The notes: a model not told the origin generated them from the sequence alone. Counted from the stretch's first letter, positions 1-7,589 are shown. The stretch: 15,247 bases of DNA from Rubrobacter sp. (GCA_016781705.1 JADDPV010000072.1:1-15247), one strand, 5' to 3'. Numbers and translations are program-made.

Positions 1-432
1 TCTGTGTACCGACCTTGGAGCTGATCCGCAGAAGATCCTCTCCTGGTTCGTGATGCGCTGGCAGCTGGAAGTAACCTTCCAGGAGGAGGTGCGTCGGCAT
101 CTCGGATTCGAGACCCAAAGGCAGTGGTCGGATTTGGCGATCCGAAGGACGACGACCCCGGCGCTCTTGGGGCTGTTCTCGCTGGTGACGTTGTTCGCGC
201 ATCACCAGATGAGACAGGTAGAGGGCGCCTTTGGGCGGGCGGCCTGGTACCACAAGAGTCATCCGACCTTTGCCGACTTTGCCGATGCGCTCGCCTTGGT
301 GCGCAAGGAGCTGTGGGCGCAGCAGACTTTTCGCGGGTCACCCGCGGACACCGAGACGCTGAAAGTCCCGCGGGCCTTCATGGAAGGCTTGACCGATGCG
401 CTCTGCTACGCAGCGTAATGGCTAAACTCGAG
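1..432 (+). mobile_element. Right end of an insertion sequence (partial)
   Basis: The window opens inside a transposase reading frame, so only the right end of the element is present. The transposase stops at 416-418. The bases just after the stop (about 418-432, TGGCTAAACTCGAG) are a plausible place for the right terminal inverted repeat, because recognisable GYD-domain coding sequence resumes immediately afterwards at CCC CTC TAC ATG. The left end lies outside the window, so neither the terminal repeat nor a target-site duplication can be checked, and the right boundary is an inference. Confidence 0.55.
2..418 (+). CDS. Transposase, DDE family, C-terminal fragment
   Basis: The frame is open from the first bases of the window (reading ...ADPQKILSWFVMRW...), so the protein begins upstream. 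The stretch RWQLEVTFQEEVRRHLG fits the C-terminal Y/F-x2-R-W-x2-E-x2-F-x3-(K/R)-x2-LG motif of IS4/IS701-like transposases. The glutamate in QLEV/TFQE would be the last acidic residue of the DDE catalytic triad. After it come a hydrophobic helix (LLGLFSLVTLFAHH) and a tail of ordinary length ending ALCYAA. The element would move by cut-and-paste chemistry. The TAA stop overlaps the ATG that opens the downstream GYD reading frame (TAATG). Family assignment below the DDE level is uncertain without the N-terminal two thirds. Confidence 0.75.
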   Translation: MCTDLGADPQKILSWFVMRWQLEVTFQEEVRRHLGFETQRQWSDLAIRRTTTPALLGLFSLVTLFAHHQMRQVEGAFGRAAWYHKSHPTFADFADALALVRKELWAQQTFRGSPADTETLKVPRAFMEGLTDALCYAA

Positions 433-739
433 CCCCTCTACATGTCGCAGTTCAGCTACACCTCGGAGGCCTGGGCGGCGCTCGCGAGGAACCCGGAGGA
501 CAGGAGCGAGGCCATAAGCCGGCTGGCGGAGGGCGTGGGCGGCAGGCTCCCTCTACTTCACCTTCGGCGAGTACGATGGCATGATCATCATCGAAGCCCT
601 CGACGAGAAGGCCGTCGCGGCCGCCGTCTCGGCCGGGCACCTCAAGACGATCAAGACGACCACCCTGCTCACCCCCGAGGACACGATGGAGGTCTTGCGC
701 AGGACGGGCGAGATGATGTACCGGGGGCCGATCCAGTAG
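418..739 (+). pseudogene. GYD domain-containing protein, frameshifted
   Basis: Two adjoining frames together give one GYD-domain protein of about 107 codons, the usual family size. The first frame runs from ATG 418 (or ATG 442) and reads PLYMSQFSYTSEAW through AISRLAEGVGGRL. Near 547-551 the match moves to another frame reading LYFTFGEYDGMIIIEALD, then HLKTIKTTTLLTPEDTMEVL, ending RGPIQ with TAG at 737-739. The 322-base span is one base more (or two fewer) than a whole number of codons. FGEYD is the signature that names the family. GYD proteins are small ferredoxin-fold proteins of unknown biochemical role. The gene abuts the transposase, and its present ATG is shared with the transposase stop, so insertion may have replaced its original start. 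The break could also be sequencing error. Confidence 0.7.
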
Positions 740-797
740 ACCCTCGCGCACGAGGCCGGCCCCGTAAGCGAGGGCGGCTTCGGTGGCGCATCTTTGT

Positions 798-829
798 GGA
801 GGAGGGCCGGCCTCATCCGGCCCTCCTCC
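798..829. terminator. Probable bidirectional terminator, 13-bp perfect stem
   Basis: GGAGGAGGGCCGG (798-810) is perfectly complementary to CCGGCCCTCCTCC (817-829) across a 6-base loop. It is followed on the plus strand by GTTCGTTTCC, a modest T-rich tail. It sits between the 3' ends of two convergent genes, the GYD gene ending at 739 and the lipoprotein gene ending at 846, which is where a shared terminator would be expected. Confidence 0.8.
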
Positions 830-845
830 GTTCGTTTCCGGCCGT

Positions 846-1349
846 CTAGCCCCCAGCTTGCTGGAGCTGCTGGCGGACGGCTTCGATCTCGCTGAGCAGG
901 CGTTGGATCTTGGGCAGGTCGGTCCTCACAGATTCGGCTATCCGGACCGGGTCCCCGCTCTGGACAGCCTGGATGAGGTTATCGAAGGCGGGCAACGCCT
1001 CCTCGTAGGCGCTCACCAGCCTCTGGTGGGTCTGCTCCAGCCCCGGGGGTGTTTGGATCGCCTTCAGCTCGTCGAACCCTTGTTGGGTCTCCTGCCGGGC
1101 CTGTTCGATGGCGTTCGGGTCCACGCCGACGGAGACGTTCCCTCCATCTACCTGAACGCTAATGTCCGCGACCCGTACCACGTCCCTGGCGGTGTTGTCG
1201 AGGATCGGCCGCACCTGATCCAGGTACTGCTGGGCCGCTGCCGGATCCGCCGAGATCGGGGGCGGTTGGTCGCTTTGTTGGCCGGGGACCTGTAAACCAC
1301 AGCCCACCAGTAACACGACCACAACGAACGAGACCACGAAAGTCTTCAA
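846..1349 (-). CDS. Hypothetical lipoprotein, 167 aa
   Basis: The N-terminus MKTFVVSFVVVVLLVGCGLQ is a short basic start, a hydrophobic stretch and a lipobox (LVGC, Cys17), so the mature protein should be lipid-anchored outside the membrane. A proline/glutamine-rich linker (VPGQQSDQPPPISADP) follows. The rest is predicted to be helical and Q/E-rich, with segments such as AAQQYLDQVRPILDNTARDV and LPKIQRLLSEIEAVRQQLQQ that look like amphipathic or coiled-coil helices. I do not recognise a catalytic domain. The arrangement suggests a cell-surface helical-bundle protein. The start is TTG (1349-1347), preceded on the minus strand by GGAGG (1361-1357) at a spacing of 7 bases, which fixes it. The gene is divergent from dapD, and its 3' end faces the hairpin at 798-829. 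Codon use matches its neighbours. Confidence 0.8.
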   Translation of the reverse strand: MKTFVVSFVVVVLLVGCGLQVPGQQSDQPPPISADPAAAQQYLDQVRPILDNTARDVVRVADISVQVDGGNVSVGVDPNAIEQARQETQQGFDELKAIQTPPGLEQTHQRLVSAYEEALPAFDNLIQAVQSGDPVRIAESVRTDLPKIQRLLSEIEAVRQQLQQAGG

Positions 1350-1476
1350 GGTTTTGCCTCCAGGGTCGTCTTTACTTCGAACTCACATACGCGCCGTATA
1401 CCCGCGGGTTGCGGCGCCGAACCGGCGCGGCCTCCTGCTAAACTGGCGAATGATCCAAACCGGAGGGAGCGTAGCA

Positions 1477-2283
1477 GTGCAGGAACAGATCGAAGCCGCC
1501 TTCGAGAACCGGGGCCTCCTCGAAGACGAGAAGCACCGCCAGGCCGTCTTCGACACGATCGCCGCGCTCGATTCGGGCGAGTTGCGGGTCGCCCAGAAAG
1601 ACGACGGCGAGTGGCGCTCGAACGCGTGGGTCATGAAGGCGATCAACCTGTACTTCGCCGTCGCAAAGATGGAGACGGTCGAGGCCGGGCCCTTCGAGTA
1701 CCACGACAAGATCCCCACGAAAAAGAACCTCGCCGAAGCGGGCGTGCGCGTGGTCCCGCCCGGCACGGTGCGCTACGGGGCCTTCGTCGAGCCGGGCGTG
1801 GTCGTGATGCCGGGCTACGTGAACATCGGGGCCTACGTCGGCAGCGGCACGATGGTGGACACCTGGGCGACGGTCGGCTCCGGAGCCCAGATCGGCCGCA
1901 ATGTCCACCTCGCCGGCGGCGTCGGCATCGGCGGTGTCCTGGAGCCGCCGGGCGCGATGCCGGTCGTGATCGGAGACGGTGCTTTCGTCGGCTCGCGCTG
2001 CGTGGTCGTCGAGGGCGTGCGGGTGGAGAAGGAGGCCGTGCTCGGGGCGAACGTGGTCCTCACGGCGTCTACCCAGATCTTGGACGTAACCGGTGAAGAG
2101 GAAAAAGTCTACAAAGGCCACGTGCCAGCGCGCTCCGTGGTCGTGGCCGGCACGCGCACCAGGGAGTTCCCGGCGGGCTCCTACCAGCTGCAGACCGCCC
2201 TCATCGTCGGCGAGCGCCGCGCCTCCACCGACCAGAAAACCTCCCTGAACGAGGCCCTGCGGCAGTTCGGGGTGAGCGTGTGA
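1477..2283 (+). CDS. dapD: 2,3,4,5-tetrahydropyridine-2,6-dicarboxylate N-succinyltransferase
   Basis: This enzyme transfers succinyl from succinyl-CoA to tetrahydrodipicolinate, the first step of the succinylase branch leading to meso-diaminopimelate and lysine in the cytoplasm. The N-terminal helical part carries LDSGELRVAQ and WVMKAINLYF. The centre is a left-handed beta-helix of hexapeptide repeats with the DapD hallmark stretches VNIGAYVGSGTMVDTWATVG and GRNVHLAGGVGIGGVLEP, then VVEGV and VPARSVVVAG. From GTG 1477 the protein is 268 aa, close to E. coli DapD (274). GGAGGG at 1462-1467 lies 9 bases before this GTG and would fall inside the gene if the ATG at 1450 were used. The N-terminus MQEQIEAAFENRG also matches the family start. 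The stop overlaps the start of dapE, so the two are translationally coupled. Confidence 0.93.
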   Translation: MQEQIEAAFENRGLLEDEKHRQAVFDTIAALDSGELRVAQKDDGEWRSNAWVMKAINLYFAVAKMETVEAGPFEYHDKIPTKKNLAEAGVRVVPPGTVRYGAFVEPGVVVMPGYVNIGAYVGSGTMVDTWATVGSGAQIGRNVHLAGGVGIGGVLEPPGAMPVVIGDGAFVGSRCVVVEGVRVEKEAVLGANVVLTASTQILDVTGEEEKVYKGHVPARSVVVAGTRTREFPAGSYQLQTALIVGERRASTDQKTSLNEALRQFGVSV

Positions 2284-3383
2284 GGGGCGAGCCCCTCCGG
2301 GAGCGGCTTCTCGAGGCCCTGCTCTTCTTCCTCGAGCACCCGAGCGTGACCGGCGAAGAGAGGGAGCTCTGCGACGACCTGGAGAGGAGGATCGGGAAGC
2401 TCTCCGGCTGGCGGATCGAGCGAATCTCCAACAACCTCGTCGTCGAGCGCGAAGGCCCGGACGCTTCCCGGAGCCGCGTGGTCCTCGCCGGGCATCTGGA
2501 CACGGTGCCGGAGCCCGCCGGGGGGCTGCCGGTGCGGGTGGAGGGGGAGCGCGTCCACGGCCGCGGAGCGTCGGACATGAAGGCCGGCGACGCGGTGATG
2601 CTCGCGCTCCTCGAAGGCTTCGACTGGGAAAACTCCTGGGCGGAACCCCTCTTCGTGTTCTACGAGCGCGAAGAGGGACCCTACGCCGAAAACGGCCTCG
2701 AAAGTGTCTTCGAGAAGTTTCCTCGGGTCGTAGAGGCGGCGGACCTCGCGCTCGTTCTGGAGCCGACGGGGAACGCGCTGGAGGTCGGGTGTGTGGGGAC
2801 GGCGCAGGTGGAGGTGACGTTCCGGGGGAAACCGGCGCACTCGGCACGGCCGTGGCAGGGGGAGAACGCCCTCTCGGCGGCGGGAGGGTTCCTCGCGGCG
2901 CTGCACGGGCGGGCGGCCGGCGAGGTCGTGGTGGAGGGTTTGCCCTTCTATGAGGTGCTCGCGCCGACGGTGGCGCGGGGCGGTCGGGCGAAGAACGTCG
3001 TGCCGGACGAGTTCTGGGTGAACGTCAACCACCGCTTCGCGCCGGGCAGGGGCATGGAGCATGTGAAGAGCGTCTTCGACGGGCTGCTCGAAGGGGCGAA
3101 CGCCTCGTACGAGGTCGCGGACTTCGCCCCGAGTGGGTCGGTGGACCTGAATCATCCCCTGTTGCGACGCTTTCTCGACGGGGACGGCTCGGGGGACGAC
3201 CTCGCGGTGCGGCCGAAGCAAGCGTGGACGGACGTGGCGCGGTTCGCCGAGAGGGGCGTGGCCGCCGCGAACTTCGGCCCGGGGCTCCCGGCGCAGGCCC
3301 ACCAGCCCGACGAGAGCGTTGAGCTCGGGCTGCTCGACGGATGTTACGAGCGTCTGGCGCGCTTTTTCGCGTATGATCCCTGA
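2280..3383 (+). CDS. dapE: Succinyl-diaminopimelate desuccinylase
   Basis: This M20-family di-zinc amidase hydrolyses N-succinyl-LL-diaminopimelate to LL-diaminopimelate and succinate, the deacylation step of the pathway that dapD begins. Visible metal and catalytic motifs are GHLDTVP (71-77, His72 and Asp74), GRGASDMKAG (94-103, bridging Asp99), YEREEGP (128-134, the Glu pair at 131-132), EPT (161-163) and AHQPDE near the C-terminus (His341). The dimerisation lid begins at TAQVEVTFRGKPAHSARPW, with His187. Length is 367 aa, within the family range. The start is GTG 2280, overlapping the dapD TGA as GTGTGA. The same reading supports DapE over a general M20 peptidase, because dapD lies immediately upstream. 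Other M20 amidohydrolases share these motifs, so context carries part of the call. Confidence 0.9.
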   Translation: MRGEPLRERLLEALLFFLEHPSVTGEERELCDDLERRIGKLSGWRIERISNNLVVEREGPDASRSRVVLAGHLDTVPEPAGGLPVRVEGERVHGRGASDMKAGDAVMLALLEGFDWENSWAEPLFVFYEREEGPYAENGLESVFEKFPRVVEAADLALVLEPTGNALEVGCVGTAQVEVTFRGKPAHSARPWQGENALSAAGGFLAALHGRAAGEVVVEGLPFYEVLAPTVARGGRAKNVVPDEFWVNVNHRFAPGRGMEHVKSVFDGLLEGANASYEVADFAPSGSVDLNHPLLRRFLDGDGSGDDLAVRPKQAWTDVARFAERGVAAANFGPGLPAQAHQPDESVELGLLDGCYERLARFFAYDP

Positions 3384-3419
3384 CCGGGGAAAGCGGCGGA
3401 AGAATAGGAGGACTTCGTT

Positions 3420-4753
3420 ATGCGCGAAGCACCGGCGTCGGGTGGATGGAGGGTTCACGCCGTCCCGGCGCAGAGGATCTCCCGCCGCAAGTCCCTGAAG
3501 ATCGGGGCCGGCGGGGGCTCGCCGGGGCGGCACTCCTGGGGGCCATCGGCTGCTGCTGCGGCGGTGGTGGTTCGGAGGTCGTGTTCTCCTTCTTCCCGGA
3601 CCCGACGGGGAGCGTGCAGCGGCTCATAGACCGGTTCAACGAGGAGAACGGGGGCGGCTTCCAGGTCAGGCTCAGGGAGATGCCCGCCGACTCCGACCAG
3701 CACTTCGACCAGCTCAACACCGAGTTCCAGAGCGGCGAGAACAGCATGGACGTGATCGGGGCGACGCTATCTGGCTGGCCCAGTTCGCCGCCAACGGCTA
3801 CAATCGCCGGCCTCTCCGACCGATTCACGCAGGAGGAGCGAGGGGTGTTCCTCCCGGCGACCATCGAGGCGAACACCTACGACGGCGCGATCTACGGCGT
3901 CCCCTGGTACACCGACGCCGGTATGCTCTACTACCGCCGCGACCTCCTCGAGCGGGCGCCGTCTTCTCCGAGCCGCCCGGGACTTGGGACGAGCTCAAGG
4001 AGCAGGCGCGCGGTGCGGGAGGGCGAAGACACGCGCTACGTCTTCCAGGGGGCGCACTACGAGGGAGGTGTCGTCGACGGCCTGGAGTACATCTGGACCT
4101 CCGGCGGCGACGTGCTCGACGGGGACCGCGTCGTCATAGACAGCCCGGAGGCGGTGCGGGGCCTCGCGGTAGAGCGGAGCATGGTGGCGGACGGGATCGC
4201 ACCGGAGGGCGTGAGCCAGTATAAGGAGCAGGAGTGGGCGACGATCTTCCCGAGCGGCGACGCCGTTTTCATGCGCAACGTGCCCCGGATGTACGCGCTG
4301 GCCTCGGACCCGGCGGAGCCGAGGATAGACCAGGAGACCATCGGGGTCTCCGCCCTGCCGGTCGCCGAGGCGGGCCTGCGGAGCTACAGCTCGTTGGGCG
4401 GCTGGAACCTCTTCCTGAACGCCAACTCGGAGAACGCGGACGCCGCCTACGAGTTCATACACTTCATGAGCGCCCCCGAGCAGCAGAAGTTCCGGGCCGT
4501 CGAGGGGTCGGTGCTCCCGACGCGCCAGGCGCTGTACGAGGATACCGAGGTCCTGGAGAAGGTCCGAGTTGCGGAGTTGGGGCAGGAGACGATAAGGAAT
4601 ACCCGGCCGCGCCCGGTCTCGCCATTCTACTCGGACGTGTCCCTGCGCATGGCCGACGGGTTCGCGTGGTCCTTATGGGGCGAGGCGCCGCCCGAGGAGG
4701 TCCTGCGCGAGGTTAAGGGCGAGCTGGAAGAAATACTGGCCCAGGGCGGCTAA
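3420..4753 (+). pseudogene. ABC transporter sugar-binding lipoprotein (family 1), multiply frameshifted
   Basis: AGGAGGA at 3406-3412 precedes ATG 3420. The first frame reads RISRRKSLKIGAGG, a twin-arginine signal (SRRKSLK), but the hydrophobic core and lipobox (GLAGAALLGAIGC) are in another frame, entered at the G-run 3513-3517. One missing G explains this. The body (SEVVFSFFPDPTG, GVPWYTDAGMLYYRRDLLE, YSSLGGWNLFLNA, AYEFIHFMSAPEQQ) is typical of family-1 extracellular solute-binding proteins for maltose/trehalose-type sugars. Two internal stretches read correctly only out of frame: GDAIWLAQFAANGY (about 3758-3803) and FSEPPGTWDELKEQAR (about 3964-4011). Each is bracketed by compensating indels. 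The span is one base short of whole codons. The gene lies 36 bases after dapE, with no permease or ATPase gene beside it. It would deliver a sugar to an importer encoded elsewhere, if functional. Confidence 0.82.
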
Positions 4754-4785
4754 CCGCCGGCGGCGCGCTGGCGTGGTGTTTCCCT

Positions 4786-6481
4786 TTAAGTCGGGCCTGA
4801 CCCCGGTGGCCGTCCGGGGGGACACCCCTGCTTCCACAGGAGCACCTTCTCGTGTTTGGGGGGTCGGTAGTCGGGCAGGGTCTTCTCGCGCACGAACGCG
4901 ATCTCCAGCCTCTTCAGCCGCTCTTCGCCCCCGTGGCTGCCGTTCCAGGCTCTGCACAGGTACCCGGCGAAGTAGGCCCGCTGGTGGGCGTGTTCGACCT
5001 GTCCGATCGCCTCTAGGTACTTGCGCCAGTGCTCGTTGTTGTCAGTGTAGGCGACGTTCTCGGGCTTCTCCCACGACACCCCTTCGGGCGGGTCGAGGTC
5101 CTCGCGCACGACGCTCATGAGATCCACCTGCCCCCCGCCCTCGAGCTCGCCGGGGATGACGTACCAGCCGTCGTCCACGGGCGGGCTGGGGGAGAACATG
5201 CGCCAGCTCTGGTCGAATCCCAAAACGAGCCCCAGAGGCGTGGAGCCCGCCGGCATGGCGAACGAGGAGACCGTCGTCAGGTTCCAGAACAGGATGTAGA
5301 CCAGCGAGACGGCGGCGATCAGGTCGATCGCAAACGACGCCCGCAACGCCGCCGGCCGTTCCGGCGTCTCCGAGCCATCGTCGGGGCGGCCGGCGGCCAG
5401 CCGCGCCACGGGGGAGGACCAGAGGGGGTCGAGCCGGCTCCGTGCCGCTCTCCGCAGACGGCGCGCGACCTTGCCGGCGGCCTCGCCGGCAAGGTCGCGC
5501 GGGCAGGGCGGCGCGAAGCCTGGGGAGGGCCGTATCCCAGAACCATCCCGGGAGGAAGCAGACCATGCACAGGGCGCTTATGAAGGGGAAGATGCCGATG
5601 TCCATGGTGGAGAGGATCCCGAAGTGCAGCCCCATGAAGGCGGCCACGGCCGCGGTCCTGACCGGCCCGGTGAAGAAAGGGCAGAGCAGGAGGAAGGGGC
5701 CGAGGATCTCGAGCAGGTACGTGCCCACCGTCATCGTCGTCAGCAGCGTGGGGAAGCCGAGCAGGACCTCGCCGAGCGGCCGGGCGATGTTGTCCAGGCT
5801 CAGGGCGTAGTAGAGAGCGGTGAAGTCGGTGCGCCACGCATCGCCCGACTTGAGGATCGCGGTGAACCAGTACACGAACGCGATCTGCATGAACAGGCCG
5901 ACCGTCGCCAGCGAGAAGTACCGCATGGGGTACGACCGCCGCCGCGGCGACGTCTCGGTCTCGCGCTCGACCGCGCGGTCCACCGACCAGACCGCCCCGA
6001 GCGGCAGGAGCATCCCCCAGAAGAGCAGCATGCGCAGCAGGTCGTCACCGGAGCCGAGCACCAGCGGGTTGCGGTGCTGGATCGAGAGCATCAGGACCCA
6101 CACGACGACGTTCGCCGCCCTCGTCTGGTAGCCGACGAGCAGCGCCGCCGCCGCGACGGTCGCGACGACGAACAGCAGCGCCTGGAAGACGCCTCCGCCG
6201 CTCAACGAGCTCAGCGAGAGCGCCCAGGGGCTCGCCGACGCCGCCGACTCGGGGAAGAGCTGCGGGTTCGGCGCCGACGCGACGGCGATGCGCGGCAGGA
6301 TCCCCGCGTCGGTGTAGTGGGCAGTCAGGTCGGCAGCCCGGTCAAAGAGGTCGGCGAGCACCAACCCAGCCAGCACGATGCGAAACACCGCCAGCGAGCG
6401 CAGGTCCGCGCCCAAGACCTCCGCAGCCTTCTCGCGCGCCCAACTACTGTCGGCCGAAGATCCCTTGCGCCCCTCACTCAC
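4786..6481 (-). pseudogene. HTTM-domain (VKD carboxylase-like) membrane protein, frameshifted once
   Basis: From GTG 6481 the first frame gives a polytopic membrane protein: LRSLAVFRIVLAGLVLADLF, then HYTDAGILPR, IQHRNPLVLGSGDDLLRMLL, LPLGAVWSVDRAV and LHFGILSTMDIGIFPFISAL, all typical of the HTTM (horizontally transferred transmembrane) domain related to vitamin K-dependent gamma-carboxylase. Near 5495-5505 homology passes to another frame, reading RDLAGEAAGKVARRLRRAAR, one more membrane segment (FAIDLIAAVSLVYILFWNL), and a soluble tail with FDQSWRMFSPSPPVDDGWYV, EHWRKYLEAI and KTLPDYRPPKHEKVLLWKQG. HTTM proteins of this type usually carry both parts in one chain. The 1696-base span is one base over whole codons. 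A perfect 16-bp hairpin lies at the break. Biochemical activity is unknown. It converges on the binding-protein gene with a 32-base gap. Confidence 0.8.
5461..5498. repeat. Perfect 16-bp inverted repeat at the HTTM frame break
   Basis: GCGCGACCTTGCCGGC (5461-5476) and GCCGGCAAGGTCGCGC (5483-5498) are exact reverse complements around the loop GGCCTC. It lies in the linker between the membrane domain and the C-terminal part of the HTTM gene, where the reading frame changes. There is no T-tract on either side, so it does not look like a simple intrinsic terminator. Confidence 0.85.
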
Positions 6482-6488
6482 GAGGCAC

Positions 6489-6516
6489 ATTATGAAGGAT
6501 GCAGCCACGCCGTCAA
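6489..6516 (-). promoter_or_regulatory. Sigma-70-like promoter of the HTTM gene, probably leaderless
   Basis: On the minus strand TTGACG (6516-6511) and CATAAT (6494-6489) are separated by exactly 16 bases, matching five of six consensus bases in each box. A start 7-8 bases after the -10 falls on or next to the in-frame GTG at 6481. None of the possible starts (GTG 6508, ATG 6490, GTG 6481) has a Shine-Dalgarno sequence. This fits a leaderless message, which is common in actinobacteria. Confidence 0.6.
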
Positions 6517-6553
6517 GACGCGCCGTCAGAAGAAGGCACGCGAGCGGGCGGGC

Positions 6554-7511
6554 TCACGCGGACGACGCCGCGAAGACGCCCAATTTGGCGCGAGCTTCCT
6601 TTCGGGCCCGCCACAGGAGAGAGGTGGAGGAGCTGGGATCTGCCCCGACGCTGGCCCTAGCGTGCGCTTCGGCCTCCGGCTCGGCCTTCTTCTCTCGGTC
6701 CTGGGACGGCGTTCGGGGGCCGGCGTCGAGGAGCGAGGTCGCAGCGGGCGAGGTGGGTCCTCGGTCCTTCGGGCTCTCTTGATGGCCGCCGGGCGCGACG
6801 GCGGCGTCCAGGCCGAACCGGCCGGTGACGAGCGCCGCCAGCAGGGCCAGGCCGAACACGTCGTAGAAGCTGCGAAGGCGAGGCTCTCCGAAGAAGACGA
6901 CGGCCACCAGCACCACGCAGGCGAGGTGCGCCAGCAAGATCAGCTCCCCCGACGGACGGATGGCCGCGCGCCTCCGGCGGACGAGGAAGAGCGAGCCGAT
7001 CATGATCAAGAGCAGCAGGAAGGAGTACGCCGTGTTGCTAGCCTGAAAGACGCCACCTGACCGCTCTTGTTGTTCGACTGAGGCCAGAGGATAGTCGTGG
7101 CGGTCATGTCCAGCACGCTGCGGGCCAGGAGGCGGACGTGGCCGAACTCGCCTCTCCTGATGCACTCCAGGCCCAAGCCGTAGAAAAGAACACCTGGTCC
7201 CACACGGCGCGCCCTACAAAATTGTAGGAACCTTCCCTATCCAGATGCAGCCAGACAGGGTTCGCGAAGCTGAAGGCAACGTTCTGGGCGGGGTCGACGG
7301 TCGTTACTTTGCGGACGTCGCAGTGCCCGATCCAGAAGTTCAACCCGCCGTTCTCGCTGAGGCTCGTTAGCTTGTCGGCGGCGGCGCTGTTGTGCAGGAC
7401 GACGCCCCCAGGGAGACTCTTGTTCAACGCGGTACCCGTGAACCTCACAACGCCTCTATTATCCGAACGGCGCGGGTACCCCGCCAAGCACGCACGCCGG
7501 AAGAAGAACAA
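6554..7511 (-). pseudogene. Remnant of a polytopic membrane protein, GT39-like, N-terminus missing
   Basis: Three successive minus-strand frames form one protein-like sequence. The first (from 7511) reads LSENGGLNFWIGHCDVRKVT, then FANPVWLHLDREGSYNFVGR and AVWDQVFF. Near the T-run at about 7190-7193 it passes to YGLGLECIRRGEFGHVRLLA and DMTATTILWPQSNN. Near 7065-7080 it passes to SGGVFQASNTAYSFLLLLIM, two more membrane segments (LILLAHLACVVLVAVVFFG and YDVFGLALLAALVTG) and a charged tail ending at 6554. NGGLNFWIG followed by later membrane helices resembles the part of GT39/ArnT-like glycosyltransferases after their N-terminal membrane domain, but that identity is an inference. Upstream in the first frame a TAG occurs within about 25 bases and the epimerase promoter follows, so the N-terminal half is absent. 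It is probably non-functional. Confidence 0.6.
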
Positions 7512-7514
7512 GCG

Positions 7515-7545
7515 TTTACGAGCGGTGTGCTTTGCATGCTACAAT
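7515..7545 (+). promoter_or_regulatory. Promoter of the epimerase gene
   Basis: TACAAT at 7540-7545 is a five-of-six match to the -10 consensus. TTTACG at 7515-7520 is a fair -35 at a rather long 19-base spacing. Transcription would start near 7552, leaving a leader of about 38 bases that contains AAGGAG (7573-7578) at 11 bases from ATG 7590. Confidence 0.6.
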
Positions 7546-7570
7546 TCGACGCTCACGACCGTTAGCATGC
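7534..7570. promoter_or_regulatory. 8-bp inverted repeat overlapping the -10, candidate operator
   Basis: GCATGCTA (7534-7541) and TAGCATGC (7563-7570) are exact reverse complements separated by 21 bases. The centres are 29 bases apart, nearly three helical turns. The left arm overlaps the -10 TACAAT and the right arm lies in the leader just before the ribosome binding site. Each arm also contains the palindrome GCATGC. The layout suits a repressor binding both sites, or a leader hairpin. No regulator gene is adjacent. Confidence 0.5.
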
Positions 7571-7589
7571 ACAAGGAGACACCTTTTTC

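Noticed and set aside
1414..1428. Small hairpin GCGCCG/CGGCGC upstream of dapD as an operator
   Set aside because: Six GC pairs with a 3-base loop arise easily in this composition; no supporting promoter was found around it.
1438..2847. Long open frame (469 codons) on the minus strand across dapD and dapE
   Set aside because: It is a shadow frame of high-GC coding DNA: Arg/Pro/Ala-rich, no domain, and antisense to two clearly conserved enzymes.
2181..3533. Long minus-strand open frame (450 codons) over dapE
   Set aside because: Antisense shadow with no recognisable motif; the plus-strand DapE motifs are complete.
4745..4763. GGCGG/CCGCC hairpin at the binding-protein stop as a terminator
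   Set aside because: Stem only 5 bp, overlapping the stop codon, with no T-tract directly after it.
5471..7060. 529-codon plus-strand open frame opposite the HTTM gene and the membrane-protein remnant
   Set aside because: Low-complexity R/E/Q-rich product typical of an antisense frame; the minus strand carries the recognisable membrane domains.
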